Positions 16,763-25,461 are shown, numbered from the stretch's first letter. The stretch is DNA of 64,000 bases from Muricoccus roseus (GCF_900141905.1 NZ_FQZF01000005.1:62001-126000), one strand, 5' to 3'. The notes: generated from the letters alone by a model not told the origin. Made by a program: numbers and translations.

Positions 16763-17160
16763 GCGGCCCGCTCGACATCCTCCAGCCCCCGGGCTGGCCC
16801 GCCCCGAAGGGCTATTCCAATGGCGTCGCCGGCCGCGGCCGCGTCGTGCTCGTCGGCGGCCAGATTGGCTGGGACGAGCAGGGCTGCCTCGCCGAGGGCT
16901 TCGTCGCCCAGACGGAGCAGGCGCTCCGCAACATTCTCGCCGTGCTGGGGGAAGCCGGCGCGGGGCCGGAGCATGTCGGCCGCCTCACCTGGTACGTGGT
17001 GGACATGGACGAATACCGGGCCTGCCTGCCCGAACTCGGCCGCGCCTACCGCGCCGTGATGGGACGAAACTTCCCCGCCATGGCCCTGGTCTGCGTCGTC
17101 GCCCTGGCGGAACCCGGCGCGCGGGTGGAAATCGAGGCGACCGCTCTCATTCCGGACTGA
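16759..17160 (+). CDS. RidA family enamine/imine deaminase
   Basis: The 133-residue product has the YjgF/RidA fold: GYSNGVAGRGRVVLVGGQIG, QTEQALRNILAVLGEAGAG, TWYVVDMDEYRA and a C-terminal VALAEPGARVEIEATALI. The arginine in EPGARVEIEA corresponds to the residue that anchors the substrate carboxylate in active RidA proteins. RidA hydrolyses enamines and imines to ketones and ammonia. In this operon a ring-reduced 2-amino-enoyl-CoA would be such a substrate, giving the protein a pathway-specific role. It is the last gene of the operon; repeat copy B begins 13 bp past its stop. Confidence 0.88.
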   Translation: MSGPLDILQPPGWPAPKGYSNGVAGRGRVVLVGGQIGWDEQGCLAEGFVAQTEQALRNILAVLGEAGAGPEHVGRLTWYVVDMDEYRACLPELGRAYRAVMGRNFPAMALVCVVALAEPGARVEIEATALIPD

Positions 17161-17173
17161 TTCTTTCCGCCAC

Positions 17174-17403
17174 GGAGGGCTCCGCCCTCCACCCGCCAAG
17201 GGCCTGAGGCCCTTGGAACCTCATCTGACTGCCGTGGATACCCTGATCGAGGGGGTCTCTGCCCCCATCCTGCCTTTGCAGTCGCCTCGGGTCATCGACC
17301 CGAGGCGCACCGTCAGCCGAACAATTCCAATTCGAAGAAAAAGAAGAAGGTGAGGGGTCCGGGGAGAAGAATTCCTTCTTCCTCTCCCCGGGACAGACCG
17401 ACA
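17174..17403 (+). repeat. Dispersed multi-hairpin intergenic repeat, copy B (short form, covariant stem)
   Basis: This 230-bp copy has the GGAGGGC hairpin 13 bp past the RidA stop, then the CCAAGGGCCT stem. The central stem reads GCCTCGGGTC/GACCCGAGGC, where the other four copies have GCCTGAGGTC/GACCTCAGGC; both adjacent base pairs changed on both arms. The GTCGAAGGC hairpin is absent. The final purine/pyrimidine stem has lost three bases in its left arm. The remaining 93 bp before the cytochrome b561 gene hold nothing I can identify beyond its ribosome binding site. Confidence 0.92.
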
Positions 17404-17496
17404 CCCCAGAACGCCCCACCCCACAGAACCCCAAGGGATGCATTGCCCCGCCCCCTACCCTAAACCACCCGCCTCAACGCAGCAGGAAGGCAGCGC

Positions 17497-18072
17497 GTGC
17501 GGCGGGACCAACTCCTCGACAGCCCGGCCCGGTACGGCCTGGTCAGCCGGGTGCTTCACTGGGGCATGGCGGCGCTCTTTGCCTGGCAGTTCGCCGGCAT
17601 GGGGCTCCGGCTTCTGCTCGGCCGCCATCCCGTCTCGGCTTTCTTCGTCGGCACGCATGCGGGCGTGGGGACGCTCCTCTTCGTGCTGGTGCTGCTTCGC
17701 GGCGCCTGGGGCCTGCTGAACGCGCGCCGCCGCCCCAGCCATCGCGCGGGCTGGCTGGGCTGGGCGGCGCGGCTCGGCCACATGCTGATCTATGCGCTGA
17801 TGCTGGTGGTCCCCGGCCTCGCCCTGCTGCGGCAATGGGGCTCCGGCCGGGCCTTCGCGCCTTTCGGCCTCCCTCTGTGGGGTGCCCGGGAGAGCACGGC
17901 GCCGGCGCTGGTGCAGGCCGGCAACGCGGCGCATGGGGAACTGGCCTGGCTTCTCCTGGCCGTTGTGGCCGGGCATGTGGCGATGGTCATCCTCCACCGC
18001 CGCCTCCTGCGGCATGACGTGCTGCCCCGCATGGCCGGCCCGCTGCGCCCTGCGGAAGCGCCCCCCGCCTAG
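17497..18072 (+). CDS. Cytochrome b561 family membrane protein
   Basis: The 191-residue product has four hydrophobic helices and histidines suited to bind two hemes, in SRVLHWGMAALF, FVGTHAGVGTLLF, AARLGHMLIYAL and VVAGHVAMVILHRR. This is the prokaryotic cytochrome b561 layout, used for electron transfer between quinol and periplasmic partners. The start is GTG at 17497, preceded by AGGAAGGC. The stop overlaps the convergent Zn-ribbon gene stop by four bases (shared CTAG). Confidence 0.85.
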   Translation: MRRDQLLDSPARYGLVSRVLHWGMAALFAWQFAGMGLRLLLGRHPVSAFFVGTHAGVGTLLFVLVLLRGAWGLLNARRRPSHRAGWLGWAARLGHMLIYALMLVVPGLALLRQWGSGRAFAPFGLPLWGARESTAPALVQAGNAAHGELAWLLLAVVAGHVAMVILHRRLLRHDVLPRMAGPLRPAEAPPA

Positions 18073-18251
18073 AACCCGCCGGGGCTCCCGCCCTTCGCCG
18101 CCCCCCGCCGGGTCTCTTTGGCCTCGGGCACGGCGGCCCGCGGCCCCGGCAACTCCCGCTCCGCCGCGCAGGAACACACCACCTGCCCATCCGCCAGGCG
18201 GTTCGGCACGGTCGGCTCCCCGCACTGCGGGCATTCTCGGATGGGTTCCAT
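18069..18251 (-). CDS. Mini-protein with one Cys4-like zinc-ribbon half
   Basis: The 60-residue product begins MEPIRECPQCGEPTVPNR and continues LADGQVVCSCAAERE, giving CxxC and CxC pairs 16 residues apart, a plausible single zinc site. The rest is a Pro/Ala/Lys-rich tail ending GGSPGGF. The ATG at 18251 has GGGAGG five bases upstream, which supports it over the longer 80-residue frame. I do not recognise a named family. It ends tail to tail with the cytochrome gene. Confidence 0.6.
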   Translation of the reverse strand: MEPIRECPQCGEPTVPNRLADGQVVCSCAAERELPGPRAAVPEAKETRRGAAKGGSPGGF

Positions 18252-18426
18252 GCTGCCTCCCGGTCCAGCCCTTCCATCTGGAGTGCCGGATCCGGCTGAA
18301 AAGCCCGCCACCGCCTTGAACCGGCGGGGCCCGGATGCGAATGTCCGGCCCGCCGCCGGGGGGGCACCCCCGGCCCAGTGTTCGCCCGGCGGGAACCGCC
18401 CGCCCCCTTAGGTAACGAGGATCGGA

Positions 18427-19641
18427 ATGGCCAAGATCAAGGTGAAGACCCCAGTCGTCGAGATGGACGGGGATGAGATGACCCGGATCATCTGGGGCTT
18501 CATCAAGGAGAAGCTGATCCTCCCGTATCTCGACATCGACTTGAAGTACTACGACCTCGGCATCGAGTACCGCGACCAGACCGACGACCAGGTGACGGTG
18601 GATGCCGCCAACGCCACCAAGCAGTACGGCGTGGGCGTGAAGTGCGCCACCATCACCCCGGACGAGGCGCGGGTGAAGGAGTTCGGCCTGAAGAAGATGT
18701 GGAAGTCCCCCAACGGGACCATCCGCAACATCCTCGACGGCACCATCTTCCGCGAGCCCATCATCTGCCAGAACGTGCCCCGCCTGGTGCCGCACTGGTC
18801 CAAGCCCATCGTCGTCGGCCGCCACGCTTATGGCGACATCTACCGCTCGGTCGAGATGAAGGTGCCGGGCGCCGGCACGGTGAAGATGACCTACATCCCC
18901 GAGGGCGGGGAGCCGCAGGAGATCGGCGAGTTCGCCATGCCCGCCACCGGCGGCGTCGCGATGATGATCCACAACCTCAACAAGTCGATCGAGGGCTTCG
19001 CCCGCGCCTCCTTCAACTACGGCCTGGCCCGCAACTTCTCCGTCTACTTCAGCCACAAGAACACCATCCTCAAGGCCTATGACGGCCAGTTCAAGGACAT
19101 CTTCCGCAAGATCTACGACGAGGAGTTCAAGGCCGAGTACGAGAAGCGCGGCCTGACCTATGAGGACCGTCTGATCGACGACATGGTCGCCTCCGCCCTG
19201 AAGTGGGAAGGCGGCTATATCTGGGCCTGCAAGAACTACGATGGCGACGTGCAGTCCGACATCGTGGCCCAGGGCTTCGGCTCCCTCGGCCTGATGACCT
19301 CCGTGCTGCTCTCCCCGGACGGCAACACGGTGGAGTCCGAGGCCGCCCACGGCACAGTGACGCGCCACTACCGCGAGCACCAGAAGGGCCGCGAGACCAG
19401 CACGAACCCGATCGCCTCCATCTTCGCCTGGACGCGCGGCCTCGCCTATCGCGGCAAGTTCGACAACACGCCCGATGTGGTGGACTTCGCCAACCAGCTC
19501 GAGAAGGTCTGCATCGAGACGGTCGAAAGCGGGCACATGACCAAGGACCTCGCCATCCTCATCGGCAAGGACCAGCCCTGGCTCAACACCCAGGCCTTCC
19601 TGAACAAGCTGGACGAGAACCTGCAGAAGGCCCGCGCCTGA
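18427..19641 (+). CDS. icd: NADP-dependent isocitrate dehydrogenase (type II, eukaryotic-like)
   Basis: The 404-residue enzyme oxidatively decarboxylates isocitrate to 2-oxoglutarate in the TCA cycle. It has [14 protein letters not shown] at the N terminus, the substrate loop [19 protein letters not shown], the metal-binding [19 protein letters not shown] and [19 protein letters not shown], and the NADP-specific [16 protein letters not shown]. This is the homodimeric type found in alphaproteobacteria and eukaryotes, not the E. coli type. A GAGGA ribosome site lies just before the ATG, and a hairpin follows the stop. Confidence 0.97.
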   Translation: MAKIKVKTPVVEMDGDEMTRIIWGFIKEKLILPYLDIDLKYYDLGIEYRDQTDDQVTVDAANATKQYGVGVKCATITPDEARVKEFGLKKMWKSPNGTIRNILDGTIFREPIICQNVPRLVPHWSKPIVVGRHAYGDIYRSVEMKVPGAGTVKMTYIPEGGEPQEIGEFAMPATGGVAMMIHNLNKSIEGFARASFNYGLARNFSVYFSHKNTILKAYDGQFKDIFRKIYDEEFKAEYEKRGLTYEDRLIDDMVASALKWEGGYIWACKNYDGDVQSDIVAQGFGSLGLMTSVLLSPDGNTVESEAAHGTVTRHYREHQKGRETSTNPIASIFAWTRGLAYRGKFDNTPDVVDFANQLEKVCIETVESGHMTKDLAILIGKDQPWLNTQAFLNKLDENLQKARA

Positions 19642-19648
19642 CGCGACG

Positions 19649-19668
19649 CGCCGGCCCTCTGGCCGGCG
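19649..19668 (+). terminator. icd terminator hairpin
   Basis: CGCCGGCC / GGCCGGCG forms eight perfect pairs with a CTCT loop seven bases after the icd stop, followed by GCTTGCTAGTCT. It separates icd from the DUF599 gene. Confidence 0.6.
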
Positions 19669-19730
19669 GCTTGCTAGTCTCAGGGGCGGGTGCCGAAAGG
19701 CCCCGCCCCTCTCCTTTTCCGGCGGTTCCC

Positions 19731-20411
19731 ATGCCCGGCTTCCTCACCCCGCTCGACCTCGCCGCCCTCGCCGTCTTCCTCCTGTGCTGGGTCGGCTACG
19801 CCACGGTGGTGGACCGCGTGCCGGCTATCCACCGGCGCAGCGTCATCCACGCGATGAACGAGCACCGCCGCCGCTGGCTCCGCAACGCCATCCCCAAGGA
19901 GAACCGCATCGCCGATGTGGGCATCGTGGGGAACCTCATGTCCTCCACCTCCTTCCTGGCGAACACCTGCATCTTCATCATCGGCGGCGGTATGGCGCTC
20001 CTCGCCGCCCCGGATGTCGGCCGCCGCGTGCTGAACGCCATGCCCTTCGCCGAGACGCCGATGACGGATGGAGGCTGGGAGGCCCGCGTCCTCCTCCTGC
20101 TCGTCATCTTCGTCCGCGCCTTCTTCGAGCTCACCTGGGCGCTCCGCCAGTTCAACTACGGCTCCATCCTCATCGGCGGGCTGGGCCGGACCGAGGCCGC
20201 CCTCCCCGCCGCCGACATCGCGGCCGAGGTGGTCAACCGCGCCGCGCGGCACTTCAACACCGGCCTGCGCGCCTACTATTTCGGCCTCGCCGTGCTGGGC
20301 TGGATGGTCCACCCCGTCGTCTTCATGCTCGCCTCGCTCTGGGTCGTCTCCGAGCTGCACCGGCGGGAATTCCGCTCCGCCGTCCAGGCCGCCCTCGCCG
20401 CCGGCGGGTGA
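19731..20411 (+). CDS. DUF599 family membrane protein
   Basis: The 226-residue product has four predicted membrane helices and the family features YATVVDRVPAIHRRSVIHAM, RRWLRNAIPKENRIADVGIV, the helix NLMSSTSFLANTCIFIIGG and the conserved tract FNYGSILIGGLG. The ARHFNTGLRAYYFGLAVLGW segment closes the domain. Function is unknown. It starts at the ATG at 19731 after the icd terminator and lies 83 bp upstream of the CDF-like gene, possibly co-transcribed. Confidence 0.83.
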   Translation: MPGFLTPLDLAALAVFLLCWVGYATVVDRVPAIHRRSVIHAMNEHRRRWLRNAIPKENRIADVGIVGNLMSSTSFLANTCIFIIGGGMALLAAPDVGRRVLNAMPFAETPMTDGGWEARVLLLLVIFVRAFFELTWALRQFNYGSILIGGLGRTEAALPAADIAAEVVNRAARHFNTGLRAYYFGLAVLGWMVHPVVFMLASLWVVSELHRREFRSAVQAALAAGG

Positions 20412-20494
20412 AGCCGCGAATCCCGCTCGCGCCGGACGAGCCGTCCGGGCATTCTCCCGTGGTGAACGTCCCCGCATCGCATCGATCCACCTCC

Positions 20495-21418
20495 ATGGAT
20501 TCCGCCACCCAGCCCGACGCGGCCGCCCTCCGGCGCGAGCGCTCGATCCTCATTGCCTGCCTGCTCGACTGCGCGGTCATCATCCCCTACGTGGCCTTCG
20601 GCCTCGCCGCCAATTCCCTCACCATGGTGGCCGAGGCGATGCGCGGCGGCGCGATGGTCACGCTGGAGCTCGTGCTCCTCGTGGTCCTCCGCCGCATCCA
20701 CCGCGGCCGGATGACCGAATACGACTACGGCGTCGGCAAGCTCGAGCAATTCGCCAACCTCGCCATTGGCGTCGTCATGGGCGCCTGCGGGCTCTGGCTG
20801 CTCTTCTCCGCGGTCACGCGCTGGTGGCACCCGCCCGAACAGGCCGGGCTGGGCCTCCTCCTCGGCACGGCGCTGGCCTTCGCGAACCTGGCCCTCAACG
20901 CCCTGGCGCTCCGCGCGCTCTGGCTGGCCGGGCGCGACGGCACCTCCGCCATCATGACCGTCCAGATCCGTAGCCGCGTGGTGAAGCTGCTCTCCTCCGT
21001 CCTCGTCGCCATCGCCATCGGCGTGAACGCGGGGGCGGAGCTGCTAGGCAACGCGCCGGGCTGGCTGGGCCCGCTGGCCGAGGCGCTGGGCACCGGCTTC
21101 GTCGGCATCGTCATGGTCCAGCTCTCCATCAGCCTCTGGCGGGAAGCCGTGCCGCACCTGCTGGACCGCAGCCTGGACGAGGCGCGCCAGGCCTCCATCA
21201 ACCGCGCCCTGGCCACCCACTTCACCGGCTACGACGCCATGCTCGGCGTAAAGTCCCGCATCGCGGGGAACCTGGCCATCATCGACATCGCCCTGGGCTT
21301 CGAGCCCGGCCGCCGCATCGGCGAGATCCAGGCCGTGACGGACGCCGTCTCGGCCGAGCTGCAGGCCCTCAGCCCCGGAGCCCTGGTCACCGTCACCCCC
21401 GTCGCCCTCCCCCGCTGA
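20495..21418 (+). CDS. Cation diffusion facilitator-like protein with missing metal-site residues
   Basis: The 307-residue product has the CDF layout: helices 1-2 (LDCAVIIPYVAFGLAANSL), the loop EYDYGVGKLEQFANLA that matches the family YxYGxxRxE tract, a total of about six helices, and a C-terminal cytosolic domain (AMLGVKSRIAGNLAIIDIAL). The transport site appears altered. In helix 2 the usual DxxxD-type acids read EAMRGGAM (Glu47, then Gly/Met), and in helix 5 the HxxxD motif reads SRVVK (Lys164). A zinc-type tetrahedral site is therefore not evident. It may carry a different substrate or act in another way. Confidence 0.78.
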   Translation: MDSATQPDAAALRRERSILIACLLDCAVIIPYVAFGLAANSLTMVAEAMRGGAMVTLELVLLVVLRRIHRGRMTEYDYGVGKLEQFANLAIGVVMGACGLWLLFSAVTRWWHPPEQAGLGLLLGTALAFANLALNALALRALWLAGRDGTSAIMTVQIRSRVVKLLSSVLVAIAIGVNAGAELLGNAPGWLGPLAEALGTGFVGIVMVQLSISLWREAVPHLLDRSLDEARQASINRALATHFTGYDAMLGVKSRIAGNLAIIDIALGFEPGRRIGEIQAVTDAVSAELQALSPGALVTVTPVALPR

Positions 21419-21563
21419 ACGGCACCCGCGCGCCACAGGGAGCGGAATTCTCCGCCGCGGCGACCACCGCCGGTTGCGGAACCATCCCGGCGACGCAACG
21501 CTGGCGCGTCCGGCGGCAACAGAGTCTGCCGCGCGTCACCGCTGGCCAGGAAGAAGCCCCCGC

Positions 21564-22862
21564 ATGAAGCGCCATGTCCGACTCATCGCCGCCGGCGCCG
21601 TGGGGAACGCGATCGAGTTCTACGACTTCCTCATCTTCGGCTACCTCTCCCTGCAGATCGGCGAGGCCTTCTTCCCGGCGGGCGACGGGGTGGCCGCCAT
21701 CCTCGCCTCCCTCGCCGCCTTCGCGGTCGGGATGCTGATGCGCCCCCTCGGCGGCCTCGCCTTCGGCCTGCTGGCCGACCGCGGCACCCGGCTCCGGGCG
21801 CTCGTCACCTCCGCGGCCATGATCGCGGTGCCCACCTTCGTCATCGGGCTGCTGCCGGGCTACGAGACCATCGGCGTCCTCGCCCCCATCCTCCTGGTGC
21901 TGCTCCGCGTCATCCAGGGCCTCTCGCTGGGCGGCGAGTTCCCGGCCTCGCTCGTCTACCTCGTCGAAAGCGCGCCGGAGGGCCGCCGCGCCCTTTTCGG
22001 CAGCTTCGCCACGGCGGGGGCCACGGGCGGCATGCTCCTGGGCACCGCCACCTGCTACGTCACGGCCAGCCTGCTCGGGCCGGAAGCCATGCTGGATTGG
22101 GGCTGGCGCATTCCCTTCCTGCTCAGCGCCGTGCTCACCATCGCCGCCGTGCTGCTGCGCCGGGCCCTGCTGCGGGACGACCACACCCCGCCTCATGTTA
22201 CCCAGCCCGTCGCCACCGTGCTGCGGCAGAACATCCCCGGGCTGGCCGGCGTGTTCTTCGCCAACATCCTCACCGGTACCACCAGCTTCGTTGTCTTCAT
22301 GTTCATCGTGCCCTGGCTCATGCAGGCCGCCGGCATGGCCTATGACGACGCGCTGGCCGTGAACCTCCAGACCCTCATCCTGCTGTTCTTCGCCATGCCC
22401 CTGGCCGGGCTGCTCGCGGACGGCATCGGCCATCGCCGCACCGCCCTGCTGGGCGTGGCGGGGCTGCTGCTCGGCGCGCGCCCCCTGCTGGCCATGATGC
22501 GGAGCGGAGACCCGATGCTGGACACGCTGGGCGAGGCCGGGCTCGCCTGCGCCTTCGCCCTGCTCGTCGCCCCCATGGGGCCGCTGATGACAGGCGCCTT
22601 CCCCGCCCATGCGCGCGTGACCGGCATCGCCCTGGCCCATGGAAGCGCCGTCGGCATCTTCGGCGGTCTGGCCCCGGTGGTGGTGCAGTACCTCATGCGC
22701 GAGGCGCATGACGTGATGGCACCCGCCCACGTCGTGATCGGGGCCAGCCTCATCTCCGGCGCCAGCCTTCTCCTCGCCCGCTCCTGGCAGGCCAGCGCGC
22801 GTGCGGAAGCGGCCCACTCGCCAGCCCAGGCGCCCCGGGCCACCGGGCCGGCATCCTCCTGA
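21564..22862 (+). CDS. MFS transporter, metabolite:H+ symporter (MHS/ProP-like) type
   Basis: The 432-residue product has about twelve helices. The first helix contains GAVGNAIEFYDFLIFGYL, typical of the MHS branch, and the loop 2-3 motif reads RPLGGLAFGLLADRGTR. IQGLSLGGEFPASLVYLVE matches the helix 4 signature of this branch. It likely imports an organic acid or osmolyte with protons; the substrate is not predictable. The ATG at 21564 is preceded by AGGAAG. The 145 bp before it show no clear operator. Confidence 0.85.
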   Translation: MKRHVRLIAAGAVGNAIEFYDFLIFGYLSLQIGEAFFPAGDGVAAILASLAAFAVGMLMRPLGGLAFGLLADRGTRLRALVTSAAMIAVPTFVIGLLPGYETIGVLAPILLVLLRVIQGLSLGGEFPASLVYLVESAPEGRRALFGSFATAGATGGMLLGTATCYVTASLLGPEAMLDWGWRIPFLLSAVLTIAAVLLRRALLRDDHTPPHVTQPVATVLRQNIPGLAGVFFANILTGTTSFVVFMFIVPWLMQAAGMAYDDALAVNLQTLILLFFAMPLAGLLADGIGHRRTALLGVAGLLLGARPLLAMMRSGDPMLDTLGEAGLACAFALLVAPMGPLMTGAFPAHARVTGIALAHGSAVGIFGGLAPVVVQYLMREAHDVMAPAHVVIGASLISGASLLLARSWQASARAEAAHSPAQAPRATGPASS

Positions 22863-22946
22863 TCCGCCCGGGTTCGCGTCGCGGCCCGCCGCCCCGCCAC
22901 CGGGCACGGGCCAACGGCGTTAACCCGGCGGAAACGGGAGGACGCA

Positions 22947-23330
22947 ATGACACGGCTCGTGGCTGGCTGGCTTCTGCCGCAGGAGGAGCGCGCGCCGCTC
23001 CTCGCCCTCATCCCGCCCCGCTATGCCCGGGTCGTGGCCCACCACGTCACGCTCAAGCCCGGCGCGCGGAAGGAGGCCCCCCTGCCGCGCGAAACCTCCG
23101 GCCGCGTGGTCGGCCTGGCGGATGACGGAAAGGGCGTGCAGGCCCTGGTCGTGGAGATCGGCGGCACCACGCGCCGCCCGGACGGCTCCACCTGGCACAT
23201 CACCTGGTCCCTCGGGCCGGGCCGGAAGCCGGTGGAGAGCAACGACGTGATCCGGCAACACCGCTGGACGCCGCTGGAAGCCCCGCGCGACATCCGCCTC
23301 GAACCCGCCATCTTCGACAGCACGCAATAG
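22947..23330 (+). CDS. Small protein with paired HxT motifs (2H phosphodiesterase/tRNA-ligase CPDase-like, tentative)
   Basis: The 127-residue product has two H-x-T segments, VVAHHVTLKPG (His33, Thr35) and STWHITWSLGPGRKPVESN (His84, Thr86). These recall the 2H phosphoesterase signature and the tRNA-ligase-associated cyclic phosphodiesterase relatives, in which a GxKPVESN-like tract follows the second histidine. The 51-residue spacing is shorter than in classic 2H enzymes, so the assignment is a hypothesis. There is no signal peptide. It is convergent with a HAD phosphatase gene, with only seven bases between the stops. Confidence 0.6.
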   Translation: MTRLVAGWLLPQEERAPLLALIPPRYARVVAHHVTLKPGARKEAPLPRETSGRVVGLADDGKGVQALVVEIGGTTRRPDGSTWHITWSLGPGRKPVESNDVIRQHRWTPLEAPRDIRLEPAIFDSTQ

Positions 23331-23337
23331 GGGCGGA

Positions 23338-23823
23338 TCAGCCGCCCGTCGGGCCCTCGCCGGAGAAGCCGAGCTTGCGGAGCGCGGCGATCGACCGCTC
23401 CGCCGAGACATGGTGGACGAAGATGCCACCCTTCGCCTCCCAGCCCTCGCGGGCGGAGGCGCGGTCGTCCACCAGCACATGGCCCGGCCCGGACCAGCGC
23501 GGCTTCTCCCGGCTCATGCAGGTGATCACCGGCACATGCGCGCCCAGCATCCGAGCCACCCACTGCTTCTTCTGCGCCGGCGCCCAGCTCCCCAGCGGAA
23601 GCCCCGTCAGGATGGTCGGCCGGTGCGGCTCGCAGAAGCGCCACAGCGCCTCCGCGTCATGCATGAAGTCCAGCGTGTCGAAGAAGGCGGGCGCCTTGGC
23701 CAGCGCCGCCCACATCCGCTTCAGCGGCAGCTCCTCCGGCCGGCGGCCGGTCACGACCTTCACCCCCCAGTCGAAATCCGCGAGCACGCCGTCGAGGTCG
23801 AGGAACAGCGTGTGACCGCTCAT
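23338..23823 (-). CDS. HAD-superfamily phosphatase, 5'(3')-deoxyribonucleotidase-like
   Basis: The 161-residue product has HAD motif I at the N terminus (LFLDLDGVLADFDWG, both aspartates present), a Thr in TILTGLPLGSW as motif II, a Lys in the QKKQWVARMLG helix and motif III in HVLVDDRASAREGWEAKGG. The short cap and small size match NT5C-like nucleotidases and related small HADs. The substrate is probably a nucleotide or phosphorylated small molecule. It lies just downstream of prfC by position but after a 12-bp gap, so it is read before prfC is not; prfC transcription would run into it. Confidence 0.75.
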   Translation of the reverse strand: MSGHTLFLDLDGVLADFDWGVKVVTGRRPEELPLKRMWAALAKAPAFFDTLDFMHDAEALWRFCEPHRPTILTGLPLGSWAPAQKKQWVARMLGAHVPVITCMSREKPRWSGPGHVLVDDRASAREGWEAKGGIFVHHVSAERSIAALRKLGFSGEGPTGG

Positions 23824-23835
23824 GCCGCCCCCCGG

Positions 23836-25461
23836 CTAGGCCGCGGCATGCTGCTCCCGCAGCTTGAGGAATTTGAGCATCGGCCACTCCTCCTCCGCCC
23901 GGTTCCGCCGCCAGTCGCTGGTGAAGAAGGCGACCAGCGCCCCGTCATGATCCTCGGCCGTGTCATGCGGGGCAGACTGCCGGAACTTCTCCATCGCCGC
24001 CTTATCGTCTGATACGACCCAGCGCATCATCCCCCAGGGCGTCGCCTCGTAGCGGCTGGGCACGGAGTATTCGGCCTTCAGCCGCTCGGCCAGCACGTCC
24101 AGCTGCAGCGCGCCCACCACGCCCACCACGGGTGGCGTGCCGTCCAGCGGGCGGAAAAGCTGCACCACCCCTTCCTCGGCCAGCTGCTCCAGCGCGGTGC
24201 GGAGCTTCTTGCCCACCATCGCGTCCTCGATCATCACCCGGCGCAGGATCTCGGGGGCGAAGCTCGGCACGCCCCGGAAGTTGATCTGCTCGCCCTCCGT
24301 CAGCGTATCGCCGATGCGGAGAATGCCGTGATTGGCGATGCCCACCACGTCGCCCGGCCAGGCCTCCTGCGCCACCTGCCGGTCCTGGGCGAAGAAGAAG
24401 AGCGGCGCGTTCACCGGCACCTGCTTGCCCGTGCGGGTCTGGCGCAGCCGCATCCCCTTCTCCAGCCGGCCGGAGCAGATGCGGAGGAAGGCCACCCGGT
24501 CCCGGTGGTTCGGGTCCATATTCGCCTGGATCTTGAAAACGAAGCCCGTCAGCGCCGCCTCGTCCGGCTGCACACGCCGCGTATCCGCCGGCCGCGCGCC
24601 GGGGTGGGGGGCAAAGCGCGCCAGCCCCTCCAGCAGGTGCCCGATCCCGAAATCCCGCAGCGCCGAGCCGAAATAAACCGGCGTCATCGTGCCCTGGCGG
24701 AAGGCCTCCAGGTCGAAGGCCGGGAAGGCGCTGGCCAGCTCCGCCCCCTCGCGCAGCGCCTCCGCCTCGGCCGCCGGCACCAGCTCGTCGATCTTCGGAT
24801 CGTCCAGCCCCGAGAGCTTCACCGGCTCCGACCCCTCGGCCAGCAGGTGCAGCGCCGGCTCCAGCATGTCGTAGGTGCCGAGGAAGCCGCGCCCCGAGCC
24901 CACCGGCCAAGCGGCCGGCGTCACGTCCAGCGCCAGGGTCTTCTCGATCTCGTCCAGCAGCTCGAAGACGTCCCGGCTTTCCCGGTCCATCTTGTTGATG
25001 AAGGTGATGATCGGGATGTCGCGCAGCCGGCACACCTCGAACAGCTTGCGCGTCTGCGCCTCGATGCCCTTGGCCGCGTCGATCACCATCACGGCGGCAT
25101 CCACCGCCGTCAGCGTCCGGTAGGTGTCCTCCGAGAAGTCCTCGTGGCCTGGCGTGTCGAGCAGGTTGAACACCACCCCGTCCCGCTCGAAGGTCATGAC
25201 GGAGGTCGCGACCGAGATGCCGCGGTCCTGCTCGATCTTCATCCAGTCCGAGCGCGTCCGCCGCCGGTCGCCCTTGGCGCGCACCTGCCCGGCCAGCTGG
25301 ATCGCGCCGCCGCGGAGCAGCAGCTTCTCCGTCAGCGTCGTCTTGCCGGCGTCGGGGTGGGCGATAATGGCGAAGGCCCGGCGGCGGGCCGCTTCCCGCG
25401 CAACCGCCGTGGCACCCGCGGCGGTAGCCGGCAGGGCCTCGATAGGGGTGGTCTGATCCAT
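23836..25461 (-). CDS. prfC: Peptide chain release factor 3
   Basis: RF3 is the GTPase that recycles RF1 and RF2 from the ribosome after termination. The 541-residue product has the P-loop AIIAHPDAGKTTLTEK (about residues 31-46), the switch II LLDTPGHEDFSEDTYR, the NKMD guanine motif, RF3-specific GRGFLGTYDMLEP and the domain II/III segments VFKIQANMDPNHRDRVAF and VVGALQLDVLAERLKAEYS. The open frame extends to 26712 but everything upstream of the ATG at 25461 is antisense to the Bcr/CflA gene. The 56 bp separating it from that gene contain no obvious hairpin. Confidence 0.96.
   Translation of the reverse strand: MDQTTPIEALPATAAGATAVAREAARRRAFAIIAHPDAGKTTLTEKLLLRGGAIQLAGQVRAKGDRRRTRSDWMKIEQDRGISVATSVMTFERDGVVFNLLDTPGHEDFSEDTYRTLTAVDAAVMVIDAAKGIEAQTRKLFEVCRLRDIPIITFINKMDRESRDVFELLDEIEKTLALDVTPAAWPVGSGRGFLGTYDMLEPALHLLAEGSEPVKLSGLDDPKIDELVPAAEAEALREGAELASAFPAFDLEAFRQGTMTPVYFGSALRDFGIGHLLEGLARFAPHPGARPADTRRVQPDEAALTGFVFKIQANMDPNHRDRVAFLRICSGRLEKGMRLRQTRTGKQVPVNAPLFFFAQDRQVAQEAWPGDVVGIANHGILRIGDTLTEGEQINFRGVPSFAPEILRRVMIEDAMVGKKLRTALEQLAEEGVVQLFRPLDGTPPVVGVVGALQLDVLAERLKAEYSVPSRYEATPWGMMRWVVSDDKAAMEKFRQSAPHDTAEDHDGALVAFFTSDWRRNRAEEEWPMLKFLKLREQHAAA

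Noticed and set aside
8986-17160. The locus as a salicylate to gentisate pathway.
   Set aside because: The fusion enzyme is often named salicylyl-CoA hydroxylase, and a thioesterase is present. The additional acyl-CoA dehydrogenase, hydratase, SDR and RidA are not needed for that route and fit 2-aminobenzoyl-CoA breakdown better. It is not fully excluded.
20495-21418. The CDF-like gene as a decaying pseudogene.
   Set aside because: The frame is uninterrupted, codon use matches its neighbours, and the C-terminal domain is intact; altered function is more likely than decay.
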